A program made the translations under genes and the position numbers. Source: Apostichopus parvimensis (Eukaryota > Echinodermata > Holothuroidea > Aspidochirotida > Stichopodidae). Taken from it: a stretch of 30,373 bases of DNA. This document shows, in pieces, positions 1 to 12,900 of this stretch; the first letter of the stretch is position 1; every line of letters starts with the position of its first letter. The notes under the pieces were generated by a model. The model saw only the letters and a program-made list of their open reading frames with translations, searched no databases and had not been told where the DNA came from. The stretch lies in assembly GCA_000934455.1 (NCBI GenBank), contig KN887688.1:28589-58961 (forward strand), written 5' to 3'.

Positions 1-927
1 AGAGGCACAGAGAAATAAGAGTCAGAAATAGGACATGAAACTTAGGAGTGAGTTATCATGTTAGGATACAGGTAAGGAATCAGATAAATGATACAGGTCA
101 CATAGTCAAATAAAGTACACAAGAAATATCTACAGAAACAAAACATGGGAGGAGTGAGATAACACTTTGCCAAAGACCTACATTTTTCGTCCATTTTCAA
201 GCTTTTTTTACATTCGTTATGACGAAATATATCTTATCTACAATTCATTTCAAACTTCAAATATAACCAACTTTTACATTGTATAATGCTTTTTTCTTAT
301 TTGACAGACTTCGTTTTACTATAAAATAAAGTTCTGATTTGCTCCCATAAGGAAGTACAATTTGTATGAAAGAAAATTTGTTGTTATATCAAAGACAAAT
401 CAAGGATATATGCGAGTCAAATTTATGACAAGCACTTTTTAGCATAAATTGGGGGCAATTCTGCAAATATTTAAAAAGTTTCTGACATACATGTCCACCC
501 TGCGCTGTGATTAACAAACTGGCCAATCACTGAGTAGAGTATCAGTCGTTGTTATTGTGTAAATTAAGAAAGATCAAACAAGTAAGACAAACAATCAAGT
601 AAAGAGAAAAATTTATGCAGAACCAAACTAAAAAAAATTCTCTGCACAAAGGTCAATTTATGCAAATCCAAAGATGTATGACATTTTTCTTTATGTAGGA
701 CCAATAGTATAATATAAGAGACAAAGATGAAGTAGATAAAAAAAAACATAGGGTTAGATAGGTAATTGTTAGTCTGTATCATGCAATAAATACACCAATG
801 TGCATACTGTTAGAGAGGTCATATAGAAACACACAATGGAAACAGCTTAGAAATTTGAAAAGTGCAATTTGTAAAAGTTAGAATTAAAAAAATGTGATTA
901 GGTGAAGGGAGAAAGAATAAAACTTAC
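1..927. other. Non-coding sequence, probably EVC 3' intron or downstream flank
   Basis: AT-rich sequence with short homopolymers and many stops in all frames. I see no exon with paired splice sites and no recognisable repeat family. If the exon at 928-976 is real, this is the following intron and EVC continues beyond the left edge. Confidence 0.5.
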
Positions 928-976
928 GTCGATATCTCTGCCTTGGAACGTGCTGGTTTAGTCACTTCCATTTGTG
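928..976 (-). CDS. Possible EVC 3' exon (tentative)
   Basis: A 49-nt block between a good acceptor (gaactattttag before CACAAATGG) and a strong donor (TCGAC then GTAAGT). It is open in the frame that reads QMEVTKPARSKAEIST, a plausible basic C-terminal segment. Joined directly to exon 17 it would instead be read in a frame that stops after about six residues (NTNGSD). Whether it belongs to EVC needs transcript evidence. Confidence 0.4.
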
Positions 977-3900
977 CTAAAATAGTTCTTTTAGGGAAAC
1001 CAGAAAACAAAGATTGAAGTAGTAATGTGCAATTGTTTTAAACAATTTTAACAAAAGTAAAAGATCCTTGTAAAAACGACTGGAAGCATGATTTATTAAA
1101 AAAAAGAAACCCCAGATATCTTCCCCAGGAATATTCAAAGTTTTGAACCATTTGTACCATTATCATGTTTCATACTATTGGTTTGCACCATTATCACGTT
1201 TAGTACCACTGTTTTTGTACCATTGTCATGTATCTACTGTGAGTTAAGGCCTGTTATATAATTGGTCACTTAAGATTGCTTTTTAAAAGTAGTTTTAATG
1301 CTAAGCTCTCTGAATTTTGTGGAAACTCTAAAATCAAGTACACACATGACAGTTCCATGATAAATACACTCCTTAGACACATATATACATATACTCAAGA
1401 TAATTATATTTCCTGAACATCTAAATTTCAAATTTTGGAGCATTGGTTTATTTTGATCCTCCCAACACTGTGCAATTGGTATGTCGGTCAACTTATCTTA
1501 GATTAATTAGTTTCAATATCTACAATACAATGCCATTCCATGTTTTTCACATGTACAGAAATGTCAAGACATGGACACTAGAAAAACAAGGTTGTTTATT
1601 AGTACCGGTTGACCATGACATGCAACCCGAACTGAAAAGATATCCCAATGATCATTAAAGGAGGAGAAGTCAGAATGACTCTCCCTTATTTCATTTGTCA
1701 AACTCTTTCGAGTGTATTGAAGAAAGATAAATAAATCATGGAACATTGCCATTAAAACTTGGAAGGAAAGCAGAACTTTGGTCTGTTTTGAAGAGGTAAG
1801 CACTCTCGCATTTTCACCTTTGACCCTTAATCTCTTCCCAGTTATACTAATCCCTCTACATTAACAACAACAACAAAAATAGTATAGTAGATAAAACAAA
1901 ATATACCCCCATTTGAAAGGTAACGATTTGTCACGTTTGAATCACATCACGTCCTCCTCCAAGCCCCCTTCTTCCTGATTCCATCTGCCTCTTTTAGTTC
2001 AATGAAAAGATCAAAAAAAGAAGACAGCACATAGAAAGAAGTTGTAAAAATGAACTCTTAAAGACTTACTTTTCTCTCATTAGCTTCTGAGTTTCATACT
2101 TCTCCTGTAAGATTCTAGCCTGGTGTTCTCTTGCCTGTCTCATCTTATCTTCGACTTCCTCAACCTCTCGTAGATGCCTCTGAATGATTCTCTCCGTCTT
2201 CTTCTCGGAGACTCTGTTGTTATCACCGACAGTATCTACCAACTTCTCCTGTAAGAGCATTAAAAGGAATGACTCTTACCAGATTATACAAAACGAAACA
2301 ACATTTCTTTCGAGAGTATTCACACATTTAAGATGTACAGCCAAAACTTATGTATGGAATAAACGAATGAACCTTTGAAAACGTAAAACACACACACACA
2401 CCCACGCATGTTTGTATTACATTCAGACCGAGGACCCCATTGTATTTTCCATTGTTCAAATCCATGTACCCTAACCTTAACAATACCCCATACAATATAA
2501 TTCTTCTGAGGACGTGGTGATTCTTTAGAAATCACAACCGAGGACCTGGAATTCTTTTGTTCAAGTCCTCGGTCAGAATACAAAACAAACGCACACACGC
2601 ACACAAACATGCACACACACAATGAACTGCAAAGAAATGTACACTAATAGAATAATGTAAATTCTAAAAAGGTAACTTTTCATTTCACATAACGAGAAAA
2701 AGTGTTAACCTTCTCTTTCTTGTGTAACTTTGTTGATGGGGCTTTTGTACTTGATTAACACTGCTATGAACAGTTGTCTGGGTAATGAAATTTATAGAAA
2801 CAATTGCATTCACTGCTAACTGAAAAATTTGCTGATGAACTCTGGAGGGGAGGCCAGGGGTGGGGGGGGGGTGATCTGAGATGATAAATGGCATTCCTAT
2901 ACTACATAACACTTTGTAGGTTTATGGCAACTGCACAGAGACATCTGCTTTAAATTATAGATATTCTAATGTCAGGTATTGAATTGATGTTTTGTCAAGA
3001 TAATATGAAATTTTCAAATTTGGTGTATTTGAAGAATAATATATCTGGCAACACCAGGAAAAGTGATCTGAAAATGTCTTTGTTTTGCTTTAACTTTCAA
3101 ATCTTTTCTATACAGAGGAAGATAATGTCATACAAATGTTTGCCTTAACAATGTATTAACTATTAATTAGTGAACATTCCAAATGTATTTAATTTAGAGG
3201 AAAATATCACTTTAAAATGCAATTCAAGCAAACCTTCTGAAAACGAATCGGTGATGATGACATCATAGATCATCTTCTAGTATCCCTTTCTTGAAGTCAT
3301 AAAGTTTTTACCTGACAAAAATTAGTTATCTTTATTCTAATACGACCATATCTAGATTTAAGGGGCATATGGAGACAGGAATTTCACCTAGCAATGTGGC
3401 ATAGGTTTGTTTTCGCTATTAGCTATACCTTGGCAACCGTCACATTCTCCTATCAATCACAGAATTAAAATGCATACCTGGAGTTCTTGTATGGCTTTGT
3501 CCTGTTTCTCAATAATTCCTCTCCTTCTCGCCTGACCCACTTGAAGTCTTCCTAGCAACGAGCCCATCTGCTCATCTTGAGCTTTCAATGTCTCTGATGT
3601 TTCCAAGGCGATCTTTGTTCGGAACACGGCCACAGTCTTTTCGTGTTCTTTATGGTACTCTGACATTTCTGTTGCCAACTCTTCATCCTATGCATGAAAA
3701 AGAAAGTAATGAAAAAGTCTTTGTCATTTAGACAGTTTTTTTTTACCGTTAATAACCTGTTGATAATCAATACAAGAATCAGATATCTAGCTGAAGTCTA
3801 TAGTACTTCCATATTGTCAGTCCAAGTCATGGGGAACAATTCATGACATGAATTCTATTTCAAATAGTCCAGAAGAGGTTCCCAAATATTGATTTTTTTT

Positions 3901-6900
3901 TTTTAATTTTATTGAAATTAATTTGTTGTTGCTGTAATCTGTTGTGGTAATCTGTTGTTGTTAATCTGTAAAAGTTTGTTTAATTAAAAAAAAAAAAAAA
4001 AATTGTTCAAAAAGTAACCTTAATCCAACATGATAACAAAATATTTTGTGCCAATTAATGTTTATTTTTGTGTAAAGGGCATGCATATAGGAGACAAAGG
4101 CTAAGAGGTAATTCCCCCCTCCTCAAAATATATTTTGCTGCAAAGTAAAATGATAAAACAAATCCAGGCAACCATCATCAACTTTGATCAAGATTAGCAA
4201 TTTTCTCTTTTTACCTTTGAGCAAAAATTTCTCTTGCTGGCAAAACAAATTTGGCTATATACAGCAACAATGGTGTGAAACTTCTTTCTCCAAATGTGGT
4301 GAAAACTGGTTCAGAATTGCAATTAAATAGAAACCTTCATTTCTTTCAATATTTCACTACCCCTGCAAAAGCTGCTTCCATCTTTTATCGCAAATACACA
4401 AATGATAAATAAAACAGAGACAAAGAGAAGTTCGTTATAAACTCACATGTTGATTCTTGATGGTCTCGGCTTCATCTTCGTCATCGGCTGCTGCTGCTTC
4501 CTTTAGTTGTTGCTCCTTCAGAGAGTCGATCCTGGCCTTCTTTTTAGCCAGCTTGGCTTCCAACCTTGACAGAGAATCAGATCAAACAATATCACACTCT
4601 ATCAAGCAGTTACTTGTGATATATACATGTAAATGGAACACTAACATCCAAGTCAATATGATTTAAGTAATTGACAGTTTTAACAATACTGACCCTCAAT
4701 ATCAAATGCTTAATCATCATCGTCATTATCATTCAAGCAGGGTTTTTGTCTTTGCCTACGTAATAATTAAAGCAATTGTCTCAAGCAATCGATCTACTTA
4801 CAACTTCTGTTGTCTGAGACGAGTCAACTGAAGATGATTCTGGAGAGAGGCGGTATTCTGCTCGTGTTGTAACATGATTCTCTTACGAGCCCTTTAAACA
4901 TAAAGAAGGAAGATGATAAATGAAATAACTTAATTAATAAATTAAGAGCAAAAATCCATTAACTTTTTCACTCTCTTGACATTGCATATTGCCTTCTATA
5001 CATAAATAAAGCAGAACCTTAAAACATATGTGTATATCAAAGCAGATGTTTGTATTTGTACGTCACTTGAGACCAAGTATTTCCGACTCAGAATATAATT
5101 CCATTTGATAAAGTAAAGACAACCTTTTAGTTTCAAGCCTGTAAACTAAGCATACAAAACTTATCATATCATATGTACCTAGACCTAACCTTCTTTAACT
5201 GAGGCTGAAACTGAGGCTGATTATGATTGAGAAAAGATAAAGGTGAACTTAAGCATACAAACTTATCATATCATATGTACCTAGACCTAACCCTTCTTTG
5301 CATTTAAAAGGAGCTGAAACTGGGGATGATGATTATTGATAAAACAAAAGAAAACTGAATCATTACTTTGTAGACAGTGAATGCAAGATATATTGCAAAA
5401 TAGGTTTTGGAATATTTGAAATTGATGAAGTTAATAACTATTCCATTTTTGTTTTTGATGTGGGAAGGAGAGGTGGCAAAACACAATACTTCATGTGTTT
5501 CGATTGGGACAGAGTCACTTAATGTTCGGAATGAAACACATAAAGAAAATCTGCTTTATTGAGGGACACTACTATCTCTAAGTACATACAGAGCCAATAC
5601 AATTATCGCCAGGTGTGCTTCCTATCCCTGACCAATGTAATTGGAAGGTTTATGGTTATCCTCACTTTGTGTGCTTTCTATTAAATGAATTAATGTAGTA
5701 ATATCCTGTGATTATCCAAAAATATTATTCTGATATGTAAACAGTACGATTTGCACACCAACACTCCACATCCCCACTGCCCCCTCCCCCTTAAAAAAAT
5801 CCTGCATGAATTCATTCTAGCTCCTTTTATCCTATGTAGATATATAAAAAATGAAGAATGCATGCCCCCACATGCCACCCCCCCCCATAGTGATTTATAC
5901 TACACCCTAAAGGTCATCAGTATTGCCTCCAAAATATGCTAGAACTTCCTTCAATGTTTGTGAATTATTTGGAGAGTGAAAACCAAGAGAAAGTACTTTT
6001 GAGACCTTTGAGCAAATTTTTAGCATCATTGAAAATTGGGCCATAGTGATAAGGCTGACCTTAAATGAATTCAAAATAAATAAATCAATAAAACTGTTAG
6101 CAAACTGCTTATCCACTAGAGAGCCTGTGTAGGAGAATGTGTAAAAGTAAGTTGGCCTGATGTTTCGATCCTAGCGGGATCTTCTTCAAAGGCTAAAAAT
6201 TTTTTTTTTTTTTTTTTTTTTTTTAGCCTTTGAAGAAGATCCTGCTAGGATCGAAACGTCAGACCTTAAATGAAGGTTATGAAGCTCTTTACAAATTCCC
6301 TCAGATTACTCACTCATCTTCCAGCCCTGACTGGGAATCTAATACTTTTGTGACTGTCTTCTCCTGCTGTTTGGCTAGCTGCTCTTGCTCTACTTTCTCT
6401 TTTTCCTTCTCTTTTTCCCACGCCTCTTTCCTGTCTTGAATTTTCTTTTGAAGCATTTCAGACTGCTCTTGCTTTTCTTTTGCTAGTTGTTCTGAAAATT
6501 GAAACAGATTTTTGGGAACAGTATCTTGTTAAAAAAATAATACTGTATAAAGAGCATATAAAGAAAGATACATGAAAATTTAAAATTATAAACATTTTAA
6601 GTCTTCAAACACTCACTTGATCATATCAACTTCTTTCCGTGAAATATTTATCTTACTTCAATTTCTTTGTAATTTATTTCAAAGTGGAGCATTTTTTTTT
6701 AAATCCTTTATAATTTGTTAACTATTGAAAACACTCTTATTCCTTTGTATTTTATTTACTGCATATTGGATCACTTTCTTCAATCCTTTGTATTCTATAA
6801 AGCATTTAAAGTCACTCTAATTCCTTTGTATTCTGTTACATTTAAAAAAAAACTCTAATACCTTTATATTTTGTTACATATTTGAAACATTTCAATTCCA

Positions 6901-9900
6901 CCTTCAACACATATCACCAGCTTGAGATCCAAGAACAATACAAATACCTCTGCACAACTATTCAGTTGTTTAAGCAATAAATGGAAATCCAATCACTGAA
7001 CACTTAAAAGAACATTTTCCTGAAGTACCATAACATTCTCTGTATTTTCATGTCCCAATAATCCTTCTCCATGTTTGTTACCTTCATATGCGGTACAATT
7101 TGCGTGATGTCTTTTCATAATTTTTTCAGCTTCCTTCTCCGACATTCTCGTCTCCTCCGTCAGGGTCTCTACAATCTTCACGGTCAGCTCTCCTGCTTCC
7201 TCCTTCTTACGCTCGGCTAGTCTCTTCCTCAAGACGCTTACCGCCTCTGCCTCGTTGTAATCCAGTTCGTCGATCATCTCGTTGGATTCGTTTCTCTGCT
7301 GTTGCCTCAGATCATGATGAGCCTTAATGTGAAAGGAAATTTAACCAAAAATATAAATAAAAAAAATAAATAAAAGATTGTCTCATTTCTGCTCTTATCT
7401 GTCTTCCAAATGTTCATGGGCTTATAAACTCATGCAAATAACTATTTGCATAAACACAGTGGAATATAAACACATAATATGTATGATATCCAACATATAA
7501 CATAGCCATCATCTACCACAGTTGAGCCCAATATTCCCAAAAATTAGGCCCCTTGGCCCAATCTCAAACCTGTGTTGGAGTGCCTGATAGTTGGTTATTT
7601 TCACTCAGATTTCTGTCCACGTCTTATAAACTGTAAATGACACACTTCCCAGCTCTTGACATGGTGATTCTACTCAAACTCTGTTGACATTTTTCAAAAG
7701 CTCTTTTTGTTTCCAAGATATACACATTTGAAAGTTTGATAAATCTGGGGAAACTCATTAAATACGTGCAAACTATGACGTAGAGTGTTGTGCTTGTCGA
7801 AATTTCTAATATTTGGCCTTAATAAGTTAACCTCTAATTACGAGCCCAAATATATCATTTGAATAATGTGATGTTCCTCTTTTCAAACAAGACAATAAAA
7901 TATTTCAAGAAAATTGCCTAAGGCCACAAACCTCTGTTCAGTGCACTTGAAATGAAGGTGGTAAAAACAAAGGAATAACATAACAGAAAAATTAGGCAGT
8001 CACTCCCTTTACATCATCAAAATAAACTAATGTTTATTCATTAAAGAAACTAGAACTAAGAAAAGAAATAGTCAATCTTTGATGGATTTTGCTGTGAGTA
8101 TCAGCTATTTTCATGATTTCTAATGCCCATTAGTGTGATTAGGACAATGTTGTTCCTAGGTATCCATAGACCATTAAAATCAGAGAAAACTCCTCTAACA
8201 TAAGCAGTGGCGTCGTGCCCATTGGGGCCCGGGGGGGCACGGGCCCCCCCAAATTTTGTCAAAGGTGTCATAAAATTTTGTCATAATTTTAAAAAAAAAG
8301 TGTTTTCGAACAGTGTCACGACTGAATTTCTTGTAGGGCCTACGAGAAATCGGGCTTCTGTTGACTGCTTGGTCAATGGTTGTTGATATTCAGTCAAACG
8401 AAAGAGTTAAATAATTAGTGGTTGATAACTAATGAACCAAATGTGCCATCAACGCTGCCATCTTTGAACAATATTATATATACGTAGTCCCAGAGTAAGT
8501 GCAACCCGTTACCTTTGCCAAAGTCAGTCAATTTTCCATGAAAAAATGGCAAATTTTTCTAAGCCTGTAACAAAGTTCGGAAAGTTAAGATAAATGTAGT
8601 GAACAGAGATTATGGAACTCCATGTGAACTTCTTGCAATCAGTTCGCTAAAAGGTCCACCAGGATAAATTTTCCTCATGATCTGATAGGTAGTTTCGAAA
8701 ATATGAATAATAATAATCATTTCAAATACAGTCACAATTAACCTGGAAAATAATCACTTCATTATCGCACGTTTTACCTTAGGTTTCGCTACTTTCCCTT
8801 TTTCTGCCCATGTTTTCAAACGGCATAGCTCTTTCTTCACCCAGTCACCACTTCTCACAGGCATGGGCGGCGATCATGGATCAGCCAGCACAAAAATGTT
8901 TCGATTTCTTAAATTTTGGGCGCTTCTGGGAGACGAGGAAGTGGTAAACTGAGGAATAAATGGCGATCACTTCCTTCGAGAATATTTCCCAAAATAAAAA
9001 ATTGCCGGAAATTTTGATCAATTTTAGGGGTGTTGCTTACTGCCATAAGGCACGGAAAGTGCCATTTCCTGCAATCTGAGGGGTCTGCCAGACGAAAAAT
9101 TTTCTTGTACGCTGCGCGCCAACCCGTGGTGGCGCTCCGCTTAGATAGTCATCACCTGCTCACGGGCCCCCCCAAAATTTATTTTCGCACGACGCCCCTG
9201 AACATAAGGGAGGTGTTACCAACCAGGACTACATCAGATGGATTCACGGCCAGACGGGCAGCATCTTCAAACTTTTCTCGTTCTTTGGCCTGTTTGTCTT
9301 GCAACTTTGCCATGGCTGCATCTCGATGATCCTTCAGTTTTTTCATAAGATCTCGACTTTGTCGATCCAACTCTGGGAAAAATAAAATCCAAAAATGAAA
9401 CAAGGAATTATCGACCTTATATTATCACAAGAACGATGTTAATAAACTTGTAACAGGATGTTTCGGACAAATCTGCGGACACTAAATAAGATTTACCAGC
9501 TCTTATTTAATGCTTCCATCTCTTTTTAATTCAGTAATATGTGAATACTCGACACTCCACTGTAATATAAGCTCTTAGAACAGCAAGGGTGAATATAAAT
9601 AGTATAAAACATTATGCCTCTAACTCTTGGTGAAACTTGGTACACGAATGTAGGCTTCAGGTTTGTAATTGGTCAGACAAGAACGGACACTATTTCCTAT
9701 TTTGTTTACACAGTAAAATGTATTTTTCTTTGTTGAGGGAGGATCAGATGCCTTACCCTTACAGTCTACCACCGACCCCCCCCCCATCCTCACCCTTCCT
9801 TGCTGTAAAAAGTATTTTTCTTTGTTGAGGGAGGAGCAAATGCTTAACCCTTACAGTTTACCACCGACCCCCCCCCCCCCCCCACCCTTCCTTGTTGGGA

Positions 9901-12900
9901 AATATGATGATTAAATTGCAAACGATTAGCAAAATATTGAAGATCTTCATCTCTACACATTCTATTCAAGAGATACTCACCGCTTCTATAATGTTCGTTA
10001 GCCAAAGCCTGACCGTCTTCGTAGTCTTTGACAATTCTGTAAATCATAGACCATAGAAAAACTTAGAAGTAGACAGATGTAACGTAGGCTGCCACCACCA
10101 ACAATAATAAGTGGACAGTCTTTGCCATTACCCTAACCCAGCTCCCCGTACCCTGATGTAGGTTAGATGTGTTGCTTAATAGACACAGGGTAGGGACAGT
10201 GGTGTAGCTAGGGTGGGTCAAGGGAGGGCCCGGGCGCCGGGTTTAATGGGGGCGCTGAAATGGGGGAAAGGGAGTAAAAAATATAAGCACTTTTTAGAAA
10301 AACATGACGAAATTGATGTATGTCGTCAGGCATGAATATTTTCCAGTTACTAATAAGAATCTGAACTGAATGTAGTTGTTTTTGTTAGCAAATTTATAGA
10401 TTGTGATTTATTTTCAGTCCATTTCGATCGTTTTCTTTTTTTTTCTCAATTCTGTTCTGTATTCTGTAATGACTACATGTCACGGAAATTTCGGGTATTT
10501 CAGTATACAGTTCCAAGGCAGTAGATTTCAAAAGGTGGAAATATCATAGGCGTAGGAGCACAATTTGATTTAGAGGGGGGGTGGGGCTGTAACGACTTGC
10601 CCGAAAAATATAACCAAAATTTTTTCGCAAATTTATTTTTCTTTCAGAAGTGGTGGGGTGGGGGGGCGCAATTTTCTAATCTTGCACCCGGGGGCCAAAA
10701 CCTCTAGCTACGCCACTGGGTAGGGAACCCATCAATCCCCTTCAAAGGTCTACAGACATTTTCTGTCATCCATCCAGTAAATGCTTAGGGAAGTCTGATC
10801 TGTTTCTCTTATCTCTAGTCAAGATTTAGTAGTTAAGGGTTACAATGGGGATAGTGCAACAAGGGAGGGCGGTATAACTCTTACCGTTCCATTTGCATGT
10901 GAGTCAACTTTTGATCTTCTACGCCACTACTTAGGATGTTTCTCATTTCAGAAATCTGTGTTTGAGTCTCTTTGCTCTCCCTAGTTGAAAGATCTGCATA
11001 CTGCTGAGCCAAAGCTTGCCTCTTCGTCAGCCGATCTTGTAAAATCTGTAGTAACAAGAGGGAATTTGTAATAATCCAATCAAGTGGTTACAAAAACACA
11101 AGCATTTATCGACTAGAAACTAGACTGAAATCCGAAGATTTTTTAGATCTATCGACAATTATAGACAAAAACAAGTCTCTCTTACCTCAACATTTAATGT
11201 TAATGTCTGCATATGGAAAACTATGGGCCAATTAATGACACAAAAGTTCTGCAAAATGGTCTCAGATTGAGGTTGTATTTTTAAATGATGCAAAAACCAA
11301 AGAGAACGAAAGACTCACTGTACTCTGTTCTTCGACTTCTTCTCCAATCATTTTCTCTGTCATGGTCAAATACTTGAAGAGTTTCTCATAGAGGGCATCA
11401 ACCTAAAGATTGGAACATTAATAAAAGAAGTTTAATTTCAGGCAGTAATCCTTAATTCTATGGTTTATTCATAAATTTTCTAGGGACAGAGAGAGACATT
11501 TGTTGGAGTGAAGGGCAGAGTCACCCATCTCACTCTCCCTACATTGAGCAAGTGTGCCAGGGCAGCCAGTTGGGAGAGTTTGCTAATGCTAATACCTCTC
11601 TAAACTGTCCTTCCATACCATGCTTGAAAGCACACATATTGACAGTACAAACAGTTCCTAACCTTTATCTGATAGAAATATGATATTCATACTGTTGATA
11701 CTGACACTACGAGTGCTCTGAAGCGGAACATGAAAGTATTGTATATAAAAATTGTCCCATCTGAGTGGCAAGGGTACGTCTGTAGAATACTCAAGCATAA
11801 GGCCTTAAGGGCCTGCTTACCCAATTATTGCAAGATTATTGTAGAAATACTTCTTTGCAGGTCAAGTTGAAATATTTTGCAAACAGGATTTGGCTCACAG
11901 GGCACCTATTGAGTAACCCAGGGATATTGCAAGGATATTGGTATATAGTAAATAAAATGAGACTCAACTCGCTGACCAGATGTAGTGAAGAATCATTATT
12001 AAATGCATCGTCTGGCTCTTTATAATACTAAACATATATCATACTAAAAATATAACATAACATAATATAATATATTATATAAACAAACGCTTCCTGCAGT
12101 GCTAAACTGTTATCAATTAGTAGGTTTAGGTAGATGGGAAACTGCATAACTAGATTGGATACAGATAAAGAGATGAGTGAACTAAATACTACATTGCTGT
12201 CCCATCAATTGTTGTCAAAGTAAACAGTATTTTGACATATTGGTCTAATTTAATGTAAGAACTTGGCAACCGCTGAGATTAAAACATTCTTTTGTGAGAT
12301 GATGAAGCCAATGTGAACAGAGAAATAACCAAAGAGAGATTGTAGGAGGTTTTATTAATAAAATAAGGTTTTTGTTTTTTTGCAATTAGAGCAATCCCTT
12401 TTCAGCCAATATCAGTGTGATTATATCAAAATATTACAAAGCCACCGATAAACGTTTAATTAAATAGGAATATATTTACCTCACTTTCATTCAGTCCAGA
12501 ATTTTTGAGAAGTTCTGCTCTCAGTTCTAAGCTGATAGAGTCCACAACAGATGCCTTCAAAATCAAATAAACAGAGAGAGAGAGAAATTTAAACAAAATG
12601 GAAAAGTCTATCTTTGAAAAGTGTTCATATTATCTAAATAATGCAAACATATATCTATTTTCACATGCACCTGTAAAAATAAAATGAGCCATGTTTCTTA
12701 TATTATTATTAAAAATTCAAATCATCAGTACTTTTAGTAATGAATCAAACCTAGCATACATTATAATTTAATGTTAATTTTATGAATTAATCTTAAGTTG
12801 TTAAAAACTATGACTAAAAAGCTTCACAAGGTAAAGTGTTATTAAAAGCTATCTAATATATGAACAGATAAAGGAATTATTTTGCATTGACCTTGATATA

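Noticed and set aside
2320-2622. A 100-codon minus-strand gene rich in CVC and VFV
   Set aside because: It is produced by CA/TG microsatellites and has no coding character or splice context.
4457-4666. A serine-rich plus-strand protein
   Set aside because: It is the antisense of EVC exon 15 (Ala and acidic runs), which has proper splice borders and frame.
9220-9223. The canonical-looking GTAACA donor for EVC exon 11
   Set aside because: It leaves phase 1 and would put exon 12 into a frame that stops within a few codons; kept as an open question in the findings.
9030-9329. A 99-codon plus-strand gene
   Set aside because: It spans the right end of the hAT element and runs antisense through EVC exon 11, so it is a chance frame across a junction.
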